A stretch of 64,000 nucleotides of DNA from Stanieria sp964562685 (GTDB lineage Bacteria > Cyanobacteriota > Cyanobacteriia > Cyanobacteriales > Xenococcaceae). Positions 44,341-53,639 of this stretch are shown here, piece by piece. The notes beneath the pieces were generated by a model that was given only the letters and a program-made list of their open reading frames with translations, had not been told where the DNA came from and did not search any database. The stretch spans positions 1 through 64,000 of the forward strand of contig CAZLUP010000014.1 in assembly GCA_964562685.1 (NCBI GenBank), read 5' to 3'. Numbering within the stretch: the first letter of the stretch is position 1; every line of letters begins with the position of its first letter. Made by a program: the position numbers and the translations under genes.

Positions 44341-46788
44341 TCAGTCATTTCCAGTCTTGAATGTATTTACAGACGCTTGTAATTGTCTAGCGATCGCAAC
44401 TGTGTTTTCTAGAGAAGAAGAAACTTGTCTGGAGGCAGTTGAAGTATGTTCTGATACCCGAGCAATCTGTTCCATTAATTGAGCAACAGTTTGGGAAGTT
44501 TCAGCTTGAGAAACTGTAGCACTAGAAATCGATTGCACTAATTCGTCAATTTGTTTTGATATTTGAACAATCTGTTCCAAACTTTGTTTAGTATCCTCTG
44601 CTAAGCGAGTACCTTCAACTACCTGCGTGGTACCAATTGCCATCGCTTCAACTACTTGCGTAGTTTCTTTTTGAATTTTGGCGAGAATTTTTTCTACCTC
44701 TTTAGTTGCTTGGGCAGACTGAGTAGCTAATTCTCCAACTTCTTCAGCAACTACGGCAAAACCTTTTCCTTCTACTCCTGCTCTAGCTGCCTCAATACTG
44801 GCATTAATCGCAAGCAGGTTTGTTTGCATTGCAATTTGATTGATTAAAGAAATAACTCGCGAAATCTGCTGTGAAGCATCCCCTAAACTTTTAACTTTTT
44901 CTGCTGTTTCGTCTATGGTTTGGCGCAGTTGTAAAATACTGGTAACCGTGCGTTCCATACTCGCCCCTCCTGTTTCTGCCTTAGTTGCAGCAAGCTGGGT
45001 AACTCGTGCTGCTGTCTGGGCATTGTCTGCTACTTGTTGAATTGAACGAGTCATTTGTTCGACTGAAATTAAGGTTTTACCAATCTTGTCTGTTTGTTGA
45101 AGAGCTTCTTCAGCGAGTCGCCCAATTGCAGTTTGATCGTTACCAATCGAACTATTTACCTGTGTCGCAGCTTGTTTAACTTGACTAACAACTTCTCGTA
45201 AACTTTCAATAATGGAATTAAAAAAGTCTGCAACGATGCCTATTTCTCCTTCATTAATGCGAGAACGAACAGTTAAATCACCGCTAGCTGCACCGTCTAC
45301 ATCTCCCAACAATTCCATAAGTTCTTGTTGTAAACTTTCATTTTTTTCCTGCTGTTGACGAGCAAATAATTCTGCTTGTTGGCGAGCTTGTTCTAGTTCT
45401 TGAAGAGATTCATTTTGTTGTAATAGTAACTGTTTTACTTGAGTAACCAAGTTGTTAAAGCTGAAAGCCAAAGTTTTCGTTTCAATTGTGCCTTGAGGCT
45501 CAGCAATAACATTCAAGTCTCCTGCTGCTACTTGCTCGGCTTTATCAACTAAATCTTTAAGTGGAGAGGCAATTTGACGGGCAAGCAGAATAATAACTAC
45601 AGTTGTACCTAACAACAAAAGCACAGCAATTAAAAGAAAAACCCCAATTATTTCATTACCAGCACTTTCTATTTCTCCATGATCGATTGAAACAATTCCA
45701 ACCAAATTACTATTGGGAATAGAAATCAGTCGATAAGCTTTACCTTGATTAACAAAAGAAATAGTGAAAAGTTGTGTTTCTTTTGCTTGACCAAATTCTT
45801 TAATTGATAATTTTTGTAGCTTACTCTGATTTGGTAATTGTTTAATAATTTCTGCACTACTTAAATTTTTTCTAGTACCATCTTTTAAAAAAGTTGCAAT
45901 TGTGGCAATTTCTGCACCACCAACTAGGTTTAATTGCTGTTGCTCTTTTGTAGTATTTTGAGTAAAGGTTTTAATTACTTTTTGGGTACTAGTATCTATA
46001 ATTTGAATTTGCTCAGTATTATTAAGCCCAATATATTTTAAATAAGTTTCAATTTGGCTAAAAGCTTGGAAAGGTAAAACTGCTTTAATTACTCCTAAAA
46101 ATTGCCCTGATTTTGGTTCACGAATACTATGAACTATAGGAAAACTAAAACTTTTGGCAGATTCATCAAAGCTTGATTCACCTACAAACTGATTTTGGGA
46201 ATTAGCTAACTGCCACCAACTTTCATCTCGCTGGACAAAATCAGAAGTCAGTTCACTATAAGCAACATTAAAACCATTTTTCTCAGTAATAAAAATCTCG
46301 ACAAATTCACTATTTTTAGCTGTGCTTTTTAAGTACTCATTAAAAATTTGATTGGGTTGAAGTAGTTTAGTAGCAGAAAAACGTTGTTCTAGCTCTTTAA
46401 TAGTAAGTTTGGATAAGTTATCTCTTTTGACTTGTTCTGCCGTAGCCCGAACTGAATTAATTACATAAGGATTTTCTGCGATCGCATTTAAACTAGCCAA
46501 TGCTTCAGTTAAAATTTTATTGGTCATTTGACTAGTTAACAAAGAATGTTCTGTTAACTGTTGATTAATTCTATCTTCAGCAGATTGATGAATAATTTGA
46601 TAAGCAATACTACTAACAATTATCAGAGGAAGTAAAGCTACGGTAACTACTGTTCTAAGTAGATAAAAACTTAGATTACTTTCAGATTGAGTAAAAGATT
46701 TAATTACAAGTTTAAATAAATCAATATTTTTAGTAATATTGGTTTGCTCGGGTTTGGATTGATGTGGCTGAGAATTATTCTGAGTCAT
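44341..46788 (-). CDS. MCP with periplasmic dCache ligand-binding domain
   Basis: The 815-residue receptor has a membrane helix at about 45-65, a large periplasmic dCache-type domain to about 375 (FVEIFITEKNGFNVAYS, RDESWWQLANSQNQFVG, SFPIVHSIREP), a second helix (GVFLLIAVLLLLGTTVVIIL), HAMP (IASPLKDLVDKAEQVAAGDL), a coiled coil, and the MCP signalling domain with AMQTNLLAINASIEAARAG. dCache domains bind small molecules such as amino acids, but the usual amino-acid-binding motif was not traced. There is no GAF. It is the first receptor of cluster 2. Confidence 0.9.
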   Translation of the reverse strand: MTQNNSQPHQSKPEQTNITKNIDLFKLVIKSFTQSESNLSFYLLRTVVTVALLPLIIVSSIAYQIIHQSAEDRINQQLTEHSLLTSQMTNKILTEALASLNAIAENPYVINSVRATAEQVKRDNLSKLTIKELEQRFSATKLLQPNQIFNEYLKSTAKNSEFVEIFITEKNGFNVAYSELTSDFVQRDESWWQLANSQNQFVGESSFDESAKSFSFPIVHSIREPKSGQFLGVIKAVLPFQAFSQIETYLKYIGLNNTEQIQIIDTSTQKVIKTFTQNTTKEQQQLNLVGGAEIATIATFLKDGTRKNLSSAEIIKQLPNQSKLQKLSIKEFGQAKETQLFTISFVNQGKAYRLISIPNSNLVGIVSIDHGEIESAGNEIIGVFLLIAVLLLLGTTVVIILLARQIASPLKDLVDKAEQVAAGDLNVIAEPQGTIETKTLAFSFNNLVTQVKQLLLQQNESLQELEQARQQAELFARQQQEKNESLQQELMELLGDVDGAASGDLTVRSRINEGEIGIVADFFNSIIESLREVVSQVKQAATQVNSSIGNDQTAIGRLAEEALQQTDKIGKTLISVEQMTRSIQQVADNAQTAARVTQLAATKAETGGASMERTVTSILQLRQTIDETAEKVKSLGDASQQISRVISLINQIAMQTNLLAINASIEAARAGVEGKGFAVVAEEVGELATQSAQATKEVEKILAKIQKETTQVVEAMAIGTTQVVEGTRLAEDTKQSLEQIVQISKQIDELVQSISSATVSQAETSQTVAQLMEQIARVSEHTSTASRQVSSSLENTVAIARQLQASVNTFKTGND

Positions 46789-46976
46789 GGATTAATTAAA
46801 ATAACTCGATAATTGCTAATACTTTTAATGTTTTTACTTAGAATTGCAAATAAGAACTAGTGGAAATAATTTATTAAAAGCTCAATTTTCTGTCTTAATC
46901 AACAAAAATAAATAAAAACTCGCAATAAATACGTTAAAAAATTTAATGTAGCTCATCTCAAATATAACTTAATTGC

Positions 46977-47339
46977 TTAAATACTAATTGATTGAATAGC
47001 CTCCATAATTTCTGCTTCAGTAAAAGGTTTAGTTAAATAAATATCCGCTCCTTGTTTCATTCCCCATAAACGATCAATATCTTGATTTTTAGAAGTACAG
47101 ACTACAATACGTAAATTTTGAGTAGTAGGATTTTTCTTAAGACTACGACAAAGTTCAAAGCCATTCATTTCTGGCATAACCACATCAGTAATCATTAAAT
47201 CTGGGTTGTGTGCTAAAGCTTTTTCCAGAGCTTCTTTGCCATTATTAGCTTCAATAATTTGATAGCCAGCTTTACGTAAATATCCACAAATCAATTCTCT
47301 TGTAGAAGGGGTATCATCAACAACTAAAACAGTACTCAT
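46977..47339 (-). CDS. CheY/PilH-like response regulator of cluster 2
   Basis: A 120-residue REC domain: VLVVDDTPSTRELI with the acidic pair, MITDVVMPEMNGFELC with the phospho-Asp, VVCTSKN, and YLTKPFTEAE with the Lys. All active residues are present. It lies between the PatA-type regulator (51 bases away) and the dCache MCP; the usual CheW gene at this position is missing, so cluster 2 differs from pix and pil order. Confidence 0.9.
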   Translation of the reverse strand: MSTVLVVDDTPSTRELICGYLRKAGYQIIEANNGKEALEKALAHNPDLMITDVVMPEMNGFELCRSLKKNPTTQNLRIVVCTSKNQDIDRLWGMKQGADIYLTKPFTEAEIMEAIQSISI

Positions 47340-47390
47340 TTTTTTTATATAAACTCCACAGAAATTATCAAAATCAAATTGGATCTTTTT

Positions 47391-48677
47391 TTAAGTTAAA
47401 TACCTAAAAACCATATTGAGCAAATCTGATTGGGTAAAAGGTTTAGTCATATAATCAGTTGCTCCTGCCATCCTTGCTTTAGCTCGATCTATTAATCCTT
47501 TATTGCCAGTAACCATTACAATTGGTGTGTCTTTAAAGGCTGAATATTTTCTAATCAAAGAGCATAACTTATAACCATCAATATTGGGCATTCCTACATC
47601 TAATAAAATCAAATCTGGTTGAATTCTAATAATTTTCATTAAGGCTTTTAAAGGCTCTGTAATTGGAAAAACTGAAAAGTCATCTCGCTCCAAAAATCTG
47701 GTAATTTCATTAAGAATAGTGGGACTATCATCAATACAAACTATTTTCCATTGTTTTTGTGAAAGAGCATTATTAGGTAAGTCAGGTATGTTGATGTCTT
47801 CTGAATCAGTAAGAGTTTGTTGGGATAAAGATCTACTGATAATTGCTAAATTATCTTTAGAAAATTTTGGTATTTGATCGAAAGGTGGTTGTGGCTCTCT
47901 TAGAATAATAGTTTTATTAGCAATTAAAGGATAGAATTTTTTAACCAATACTAATTCATCTTGGTTAAGCATGGCTGATAATTGACGGAAATTAAATCCT
48001 CGGAGAATTTTACCAATTTTTTGTTGTTCAACCGTAGCATCTGGTTTACTAAAAAAATAAGGGCGTTGATATAAAGAAGTAATGTGAGGAGTAAAACTTT
48101 GCCAAATTTTTAGTTTTTTTACTGTATCTTCAATCAAGGAAGATAATTCCAATGAACAAATTACAGAAGCAAATTGATTATTATTATTAAATTCGTTTTG
48201 ACATTGATTTGGTAATAAAATATAAGAATCAAAAACTTCTTTAATTAATCTATCAATTAAAATACTTGCTTGCTCTTGAGTTAAATATTTTTGCTCAATT
48301 AACCAGCAGATTGCTTGATAATCTGGGGGTAGTTCAGCAGAATTTTCAATTTCTGTTTCAAAAGATAAACGTAAAGAAGAACGTACTTCATTTTTTAAAG
48401 CAGTTGCTTCATGGCTTAAACGACGTAAGTGACGTTCTAGTCTTTCAAAAGGCTCGATGGAATTAGTAGCATAAGATACTTTACCTTGATGAAGATAAAT
48501 CCAATAAATTGAATTATCATTCATTATTTTTAAATAGCCATTAGCTTGTTGACTTGATAATTCTGCTAGCGAATCTATAGGATAAAGATTGATTGAATCT
48601 GTTTTATTATTGATAGCTTGGGAAGAAAATTGATTCATAAGTGAGTTATCCTCAACAGGTCTGGATGACCGTACCAT
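47391..48677 (-). CDS. PatA-like response regulator of cluster 2
   Basis: A 428-residue protein with a divergent PATAN-like N-terminus (ANGYLKIMNDNSIYWIYLHQ, KVSYATNSIEPFERLERHLR) and a C-terminal REC (IVCIDDSPTILNEI, LILLDVGMPNIDGYKLC, MVTGNKG, MTKPFTQ). All REC active residues are present. ATG 48675-48677 is the first start; ATG 48636-48638 has a GAGGA upstream and may be the real one. It lies just upstream of the CheY gene and is probably the first gene of the main cluster 2 transcript, with its promoter in 48678-48981. Confidence 0.88.
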   Translation of the reverse strand: MVRSSRPVEDNSLMNQFSSQAINNKTDSINLYPIDSLAELSSQQANGYLKIMNDNSIYWIYLHQGKVSYATNSIEPFERLERHLRRLSHEATALKNEVRSSLRLSFETEIENSAELPPDYQAICWLIEQKYLTQEQASILIDRLIKEVFDSYILLPNQCQNEFNNNNQFASVICSLELSSLIEDTVKKLKIWQSFTPHITSLYQRPYFFSKPDATVEQQKIGKILRGFNFRQLSAMLNQDELVLVKKFYPLIANKTIILREPQPPFDQIPKFSKDNLAIISRSLSQQTLTDSEDINIPDLPNNALSQKQWKIVCIDDSPTILNEITRFLERDDFSVFPITEPLKALMKIIRIQPDLILLDVGMPNIDGYKLCSLIRKYSAFKDTPIVMVTGNKGLIDRAKARMAGATDYMTKPFTQSDLLNMVFRYLT

Positions 48678-48981
48678 ATTTAATCTTTAATCTTTAATAA
48701 AAAAAGTTAATTAGATTGTAAAAACATAAATAGTTAAAAATATAAGTAATTAAACTAATTGACAAAATCGAAATTAATACGCTCCACGAGTAACGAAATA
48801 AAGTCCATTAAATAGTGACATCAATATAGTTCCCCAAAATTGTAGATAAATAACATCCCTTGGGTTATAAATGCCATTTTCCTCTTACTCAGATAATTAC
48901 TTAAGTAAGATTTTATATTACAATTAAACTAAAAATTTTTTAATGAGCTTAACAATTACGGCAGTTTAGCAAAAAACAACT
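48678..48981. other. AT-rich intergenic region
   Basis: About 304 bases between two PatA-type genes on the same strand. No ORF or RNA gene was recognised. It should carry the promoter for the cluster 2 genes that follow on the minus strand. Confidence 0.5.
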
Positions 48982-50238
48982 CTAGCTTATAGAATTGATA
49001 GCTGTTACTGGAGTAAGATGTTTTTTAATCAGATCGATAATTGATTTAGCTTTGATCGCTTGATTAAATAGTTCTGAGCAGCCTACCATTTTAGCTTTGA
49101 CTCGATCGATTAAATTGACATTCTCACAAAAAACAATAATAGGTATATTTTGAAAACAAGATAATTGACGCAATTGAGCGCACAATTCGTAGCCATTAAT
49201 TTCTGGTAAGTTCCAATCAATAAAAATGAAGTCGGGTTTACGTTCTAAAAAAATTGCGATCGCGCTCATCGGATTATGTTCGCAGATAAAACTATAGCCT
49301 GCTGTAGTGACAATTTTTTCCATAAGCTGACACACAACCGGATTGTGATCGACTAAGGCAATTAAAATATTTTGATTGTCTTGAAAAGTTATGTTTGATG
49401 ATGAATTCTGCAACAATTGGTCTTTGGTCGCAATCTTTGATGTAGGGATAGCAACAGGAATAGTTAAATCTGATATTGGGATTAAATCTAGCAATCCTAA
49501 CTGAAGATAAGGAGCAATTGAACGAGTCATCAACAAAACATCAGTTTGTTTTTGAACAGCAATATCCCTAAGAGAATGTTTTCCATCTATAAGTCGAGTT
49601 AGTGCTTGAAAAGTTTTTGGTGAAGTATTTTCTTCTAATTTTTCTAAATTTATAATGATGGGAGCAAGATTAGGAGAACGTTCTCCCAAATTAGCTGCTT
49701 GCCAAACTTGCCAGTTTTTCCAAGCTTCAATAATTTGTTGCTCAGAATCAATCATCCCAATTTGGTTAGATAAAGTTTGTTCCCGTGGGTTTAAATGATA
49801 AGTTATATCACCTGTTTGAGTAATATCAAAAAACACTTCGGTAGTGATTGAGCGAATCATTTTCAGAGCAGTTTCTCGATGCGCTTTACCTTTTTCTACC
49901 CAAAACAATAGTAAATCGTAATCCCAGCTAATTTCAATTTCTTTGGTTTTTGATTCGTCAAAGTATTTTAATTCTTCTGATAATTGATGAGCTAGATGAG
50001 GAAAATTTACTGCTAGATGTCTGCGCCATCTTCTAACAGTATGTATTCCTCCTGTTACGTAAACAATTCTTCCCCAATAAAGATAAAATATCCATTCTTG
50101 TTGTTGCTCATCTCTAAAAATAAGCTGACCACTATAGCCATTTTGTTTTAAGCCTTGGAACAATCGAATCTGTTTTGAGGCTACAAATTCTTCAATTGAA
50201 ACTATAGATGGAGTTTGATCGCTATTCATTGTTGCCAT
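48982..50238 (-). CDS. PatA-like protein with degenerate REC domain
   Basis: About 418 residues from ATG 50236-50238, which places the PATAN domain at the same distance from the start as in the protein at 36376; the frame is open 33 codons further up. PATAN signatures are LFQGLKQNGYSGQLIF and WIFYLYWGRIVYVTGG, RRWRRHLAVNFPH. It is a clear paralogue of the cluster 1 PatA. In the REC domain the acidic pair has become VDHNP and the conserved KP has become NQ (ELFNQAIK), while the Asp in IDWNLPEINGYE remains. Phosphorylation is therefore doubtful and it may act as a constitutive or decoy partner. Confidence 0.88.
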   Translation of the reverse strand: MATMNSDQTPSIVSIEEFVASKQIRLFQGLKQNGYSGQLIFRDEQQQEWIFYLYWGRIVYVTGGIHTVRRWRRHLAVNFPHLAHQLSEELKYFDESKTKEIEISWDYDLLLFWVEKGKAHRETALKMIRSITTEVFFDITQTGDITYHLNPREQTLSNQIGMIDSEQQIIEAWKNWQVWQAANLGERSPNLAPIIINLEKLEENTSPKTFQALTRLIDGKHSLRDIAVQKQTDVLLMTRSIAPYLQLGLLDLIPISDLTIPVAIPTSKIATKDQLLQNSSSNITFQDNQNILIALVDHNPVVCQLMEKIVTTAGYSFICEHNPMSAIAIFLERKPDFIFIDWNLPEINGYELCAQLRQLSCFQNIPIIVFCENVNLIDRVKAKMVGCSELFNQAIKAKSIIDLIKKHLTPVTAINSIS

Positions 50239-50498
50239 TGCTCCATTGTTAAGTTTTGCCTCAACTCGATTGTAGAATAACCACGATCTTAACATAGGAA
50301 AAATTATTGACAATTTGATTAAACAGTGAATTGGCAAAAGAAGTAATTAAAGTTTTTCCCTGTTATTTACTGATAATTAATCTGACCAAGCTATTTTTGT
50401 TTGTTCTTTCACAGAAAAAATTGTTTTATTTTCTGTCTTAACTGTATAATCAAACTCATAATGAGTATGATTTTTGGAAAATTATCAAATTGGCAAAA

Positions 50499-50762
50499 AT
50501 GGTTAAGATCGAAAATATCTCATTAAAGCAAATCTATCGTCCTCTACCACGGCAGACTGATTCCAAGAAAGTAGAACAATTAATGGAATCGATTGCCTTA
50601 GTCGGGTTAAAAGAACCGATTGATGTTTTAGAAATAGAAGGAAAATATTACGGTTTTTCTGGTTGTCATCGTTTTGAAGCTCATCAACGCCTAGGCAAAG
50701 AAACGATTAAATGTCGAGTTCGTCAAGCTCCTCGTTCTGTTTTACAAAGACATTTAGCTTAA
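50499..50762 (+). CDS. srxA: Sulfiredoxin
   Basis: An 87-residue protein with the sulfiredoxin/ParB-like fold. The signature GFSGCHRFEAHQRLG holds the catalytic Cys that reduces the sulfinic acid form of 2-Cys peroxiredoxins using ATP, and VEQLMESIALVGLKEPIDVL is the family core. The ATG at 50499 is preferred; a TTG three codons upstream is also possible. It is followed after 12 bases by an HTH protein gene on the same strand, so both are probably co-transcribed. A role in oxidative stress is established for cyanobacterial Srx. Confidence 0.93.
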   Translation: MVKIENISLKQIYRPLPRQTDSKKVEQLMESIALVGLKEPIDVLEIEGKYYGFSGCHRFEAHQRLGKETIKCRVRQAPRSVLQRHLA

Positions 50763-50774
50763 AAAATCAATCAA

Positions 50775-51440
50775 TTGAAGATGACAATGAATGAATCTTT
50801 ATATCAAAAAAATTATGAGTTACTTCAACAATTAATGACTCAGGCAAATATTGCTGATGTAGAAGAACTAAGTCGTCTTTCTGGCGTTTCTCTTTGGCAG
50901 TTAACTAGACTTCGATATGGTTTAATCGCCAAAATGCAGCTAGAAACAGTTTTAAAAATTGCTGCAACCTTACAAATACCAGTAAATAAACTGATTGAAA
51001 CTTTTGTTGAGCAATCTAATTTAATCAATTTGATAGCTCACCCAGAACAAGAGTCAGTCGACTTGCAACAAGAATACCAAAAATTACAACAACAATTAAA
51101 ACAGCAGCAAGAGTTTCTCTATCAAGAATTTCAGCAGGAAAGTCTACAAGTTTTAGAATCTTGGCTATTACAATGGCCAACAGCAGCAGTAGCGGTACAC
51201 AAAAATCCCCAACTGTCGGCAGAAAAACTACTACCATTAGTTAAACCAGTTGAGCATTTATTAGAACAATGGGGAGTTGAAGCAATTGCTTCTGTAGGCG
51301 AGGAATTGCCTTACGATCCAATTTGGCATGAATTAATGAAAGGTACAGCTCAACCAGGAGAAATGGTGAGAGTTCGTTACGTTGGTTATAAAAAAGGAGA
51401 TAAATTACTATATCGCGCTAGAGTTAGTACTCTTGAATAA
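50775..51440 (+). CDS. HTH protein with GrpE-like C-terminal domain
   Basis: A 221-residue cyanobacterial protein. Residues about 20-75 form an XRE-type helix-turn-helix (VEELSRLSGVSLWQLTRLRY); residues about 95-125 are a Gln-rich coiled coil (LQQEYQKLQQQLKQQQEF); the C-terminus YDPIWHELMKGTAQPGEMVR with VRYVGYKKGDKLLYRARV resembles the beta-domain of GrpE. Such proteins may be DNA-binding regulators or Hsp70 partners; neither role is proven. The likely operon with sulfiredoxin hints at stress response. Confidence 0.78.
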   Translation: MKMTMNESLYQKNYELLQQLMTQANIADVEELSRLSGVSLWQLTRLRYGLIAKMQLETVLKIAATLQIPVNKLIETFVEQSNLINLIAHPEQESVDLQQEYQKLQQQLKQQQEFLYQEFQQESLQVLESWLLQWPTAAVAVHKNPQLSAEKLLPLVKPVEHLLEQWGVEAIASVGEELPYDPIWHELMKGTAQPGEMVRVRYVGYKKGDKLLYRARVSTLE

Positions 51441-51489
51441 AAATCTGATTAATCAACCAAAAAAAATACCGCCAGTTTAAAATTTGACT

Positions 51490-51600
51490 TTGGGAGACAG
51501 TAAGGAAACCTCACCTTGTGAGGGGTTGTCTGCCGAGGTGTCCTCGGCAGTTTATGCCCCCGAAGGGGCGCGGAGCGCACCCCGTCCAATCAAAGTGCTA
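51490..51600. repeat. GC-rich multi-hairpin interspersed repeat
   Basis: This element between the HTH gene and psbJ holds hairpins CCTCAC-CTT-GTGAGG and GCCGAGG-TGT-CCTCGGC and the arm TGCCCCCGAAGGGGCG. Bases 51555-51584 recur inverted, 29 of 30, inside the CheA gene at 28393-28422. It is probably a small non-coding mobile repeat of the MITE or REP kind. It may also serve as terminator for the convergent genes. Confidence 0.8.
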
Positions 51601-51653
51601 ATCGGCGGTTTTTTACTAAAATAATCATTCAAAAGTAGTTTTGATCGCAAAAC

Positions 51654-51773
51654 TTACATTGCAGAACCTACACCAGCATAAGCACCATAGAAAAAGACTC
51701 CCACTACGGCAATTACACCTAAACCTGCGATTGTTGCCACAATCCACAAAGGAATTCTTCCTTCTGCAAACAT
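51654..51773 (-). CDS. psbJ: Photosystem II protein J
   Basis: A 39-residue single-helix thylakoid protein, MFAEGRIPLWIVATIAG at the start and FFYGAYAGVGSAM at the end, matching PsbJ. It is a small subunit of photosystem II near cytochrome b559 and the QB site that affects electron transfer to plastoquinone. It is the last gene of psbEFLJ on the minus strand, 48 bases after psbL. ATG 51771-51773 has GGAGGA just upstream. Confidence 0.97.
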   Translation of the reverse strand: MFAEGRIPLWIVATIAGLGVIAVVGVFFYGAYAGVGSAM

Positions 51774-51821
51774 AATTTTTTCCTCCTAATTGCTGTTAAA
51801 TAATTAAATCATTAAATCCAA

Positions 51822-51941
51822 TTAATTAAAGAAATAACTGGAGAACAAAATACCAAGAACAGCAATCAGCAATAATCCTAAATAAAGAGATGTGCGATTA
51901 AGTTCAACTGGTTGTCGATTGGGATTAGTATTTCTTTCCAT
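51822..51941 (-). CDS. psbL: Photosystem II protein L
   Basis: A 39-residue protein, MERNTNPNRQPVELNRTSLY followed by LGLLLIAVLGILFSSYFFN, the canonical PsbL sequence. It lies at the photosystem II dimer interface and helps keep QA and the acceptor side stable. The ATG at 51939-51941 follows psbF by 8 bases, so the two are tightly linked. Confidence 0.98.
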   Translation of the reverse strand: MERNTNPNRQPVELNRTSLYLGLLLIAVLGILFSSYFFN

Positions 51942-51949
51942 TGATTCTC

Positions 51950-52084
51950 CTATCTTTGAATAAATTGCATTGCTGCGATCGCACCTAAAAAGAAAACGGT
52001 GGGAACAGCTAAAGTATGAACTGCTAACCATCTAACGGTGAAAATCGGGTAAGAAACTGGTTGGTTAGGATTATTACTAGTCAT
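51950..52084 (-). CDS. psbF: Cytochrome b559 beta subunit
   Basis: A 44-residue protein with one membrane helix. H23 in RWLAVHTLAVPTVFFLG is the haem ligand that pairs with the His of PsbE, and the end GAIAAMQFIQR is conserved. ATG 52082-52084 lies 28 bases after psbE. It forms the b559 haem of photosystem II with PsbE. Confidence 0.98.
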   Translation of the reverse strand: MTSNNPNQPVSYPIFTVRWLAVHTLAVPTVFFLGAIAAMQFIQR

Positions 52085-52112
52085 AGTTTTTTACTAATTT
52101 TTTCTCAACAAT

Positions 52113-52358
52113 CTATTGGTTAAATTCCTTAATTTGTTCGCTAGCACTATAGCGATCGTTAATAATGGGTAATTCTAAACGGTCTTGAGTAAAGTATTCA
52201 TTAGGACGGGGAGTACCAAATACATCATAAGCAAGACCAGTACTAACAAACAACCATCCTGCAATGAATAACATTGGGATAGTAATACTATGAATTACCC
52301 AATAACGAATGCTAGTAATAATATCTGAAAATGGACGCTCTCCGGTTGTACCTGCCAT
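52113..52358 (-). CDS. psbE: Cytochrome b559 alpha subunit
   Basis: An 81-residue protein, MAGTTGERPFSDIITSIRYW at the start with haem ligand H23 (VIHSITIPML) and the lumenal tail ending YSASEQIKEFNQ. It is required for photosystem II assembly. It follows ycf48 in the same direction after a 96-base gap that may hold the psbEFLJ promoter. Confidence 0.98.
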   Translation of the reverse strand: MAGTTGERPFSDIITSIRYWVIHSITIPMLFIAGWLFVSTGLAYDVFGTPRPNEYFTQDRLELPIINDRYSASEQIKEFNQ

Positions 52359-52454
52359 TAATTTGACTTCTCCTCAATTAAAGTTTTACAAGATAGTTTA
52401 CATGATTAGAAACCGATTAGTTTCTTAACTATTGAAGTTAGATTTTAAACTACT

Positions 52455-53456
52455 TTAGGTAGTTGGTTCGTATTTAAGCAAAAATCCTCTTTCTCCAAGG
52501 ACAAATCCTTGTTCGGGAGACAAAAACACTACTTTATAGAAATTTGAAGGAACTTCTTCTACTTCTCGATCTTTTTGCCAAGTTTTACCACCATCAAAGC
52601 TGGCAAGTAAATTACCACTTCCTCCAGCTACCCAAATCTCTTCAGGATTACGATAGGCAATATCTAGTAATCCCCAACTGGTAGAAAATTCAGGATAAAT
52701 TGGTTCTTGCCAAGCTTCAAAATTTTCAGGTTCACTAAATTGAATTTGTCCGCCACGAGCTAAGAGCCACAAACTATCATCGGAATTAAAACCCATATTT
52801 TGGAGACGGCGAGAAGAAGTACGTTGATGGGGAGTCCATTCGGTTTGACCTGGTTCCCAAGTAGAATAGAAGTTTCCTCTAGCAGAAACCGCTACATATT
52901 TACCATCAGCAGAGCGATTAATATGTCGTGCTACCCCTACTGCTCCTTCAACTAGAGCTTTCCAGGTTTTCCCGCCATCAGTAGTTTTGTAAATTGCTCC
53001 TAAATCGGTGACCATTTCTGCTGAAGCAGTCCCTAATGCCACAATTCCATCGGGTGCGCCAGGTAGTTTAGAACTGAGAGGAATTCGTGACCAGGTTGTA
53101 CCACCATCCTCAGTATGTAATAAAATGGAAGGCTTTCCTACAATCCACCCTTCTTGCCCAGCAAAACTAATTGCTGAAAAGGAGACTTTTTCATCTTCCA
53201 GATTCAAAACTTTTTGTTGCCAAGTATTGCCACCATCGGTTGTTTCAAACAAAGAAGCTTGAGTTCCGACTAGCCAACCGTGGTTTGAATCGTCAGTAAA
53301 GGCAATATCGGCCAAAATAGCTTCTGTCGGTAAAGTTTTAATTTGCCAAGGATTGTAGCTTACAGAATTAAGGTCACTACAGCTAAGACAAAGTATAGAA
53401 ATAGTTATTAATATTGCGATTTGTTTCAGTCTTCTCAGAAATAAACTCATAAACAT
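52455..53456 (-). CDS. ycf48: Photosystem II assembly factor Ycf48 (lipoprotein)
   Basis: The 333-residue protein is Ycf48/HCF136, a seven-bladed propeller needed for early D1 assembly. A signal peptide with lipobox ILCLSCSDL gives a lipoprotein. The blades show BNR-like motifs: TTDGGNTWQQK, TEDGGTTWSR, TTDGGKTWKAL and ASFDGGKTWQKD. Length is normal. ATG codons at 53456 and 53450 are both possible. The rubA-ycf48-psbEFLJ arrangement is conserved in cyanobacteria. Confidence 0.96.
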   Translation of the reverse strand: MFMSLFLRRLKQIAILITISILCLSCSDLNSVSYNPWQIKTLPTEAILADIAFTDDSNHGWLVGTQASLFETTDGGNTWQQKVLNLEDEKVSFSAISFAGQEGWIVGKPSILLHTEDGGTTWSRIPLSSKLPGAPDGIVALGTASAEMVTDLGAIYKTTDGGKTWKALVEGAVGVARHINRSADGKYVAVSARGNFYSTWEPGQTEWTPHQRTSSRRLQNMGFNSDDSLWLLARGGQIQFSEPENFEAWQEPIYPEFSTSWGLLDIAYRNPEEIWVAGGSGNLLASFDGGKTWQKDREVEEVPSNFYKVVFLSPEQGFVLGERGFLLKYEPTT

Positions 53457-53639
53457 TCCATAACTCGTGAAGAGAAGCGATTAAGATAAGCTCTCGTTTG
53501 ACTATTTAATTAAGCTCAAAATCGTAAGCATAAGTGCCTTGATCTTCTAAATTTCGCCTAAAAAAGAGCAGAAAGCTATAAATTTATTTACTTTTTTAGG
53601 AGTAAAGAAAAAGAAACAAGCAAGCTTATATTTACATGG

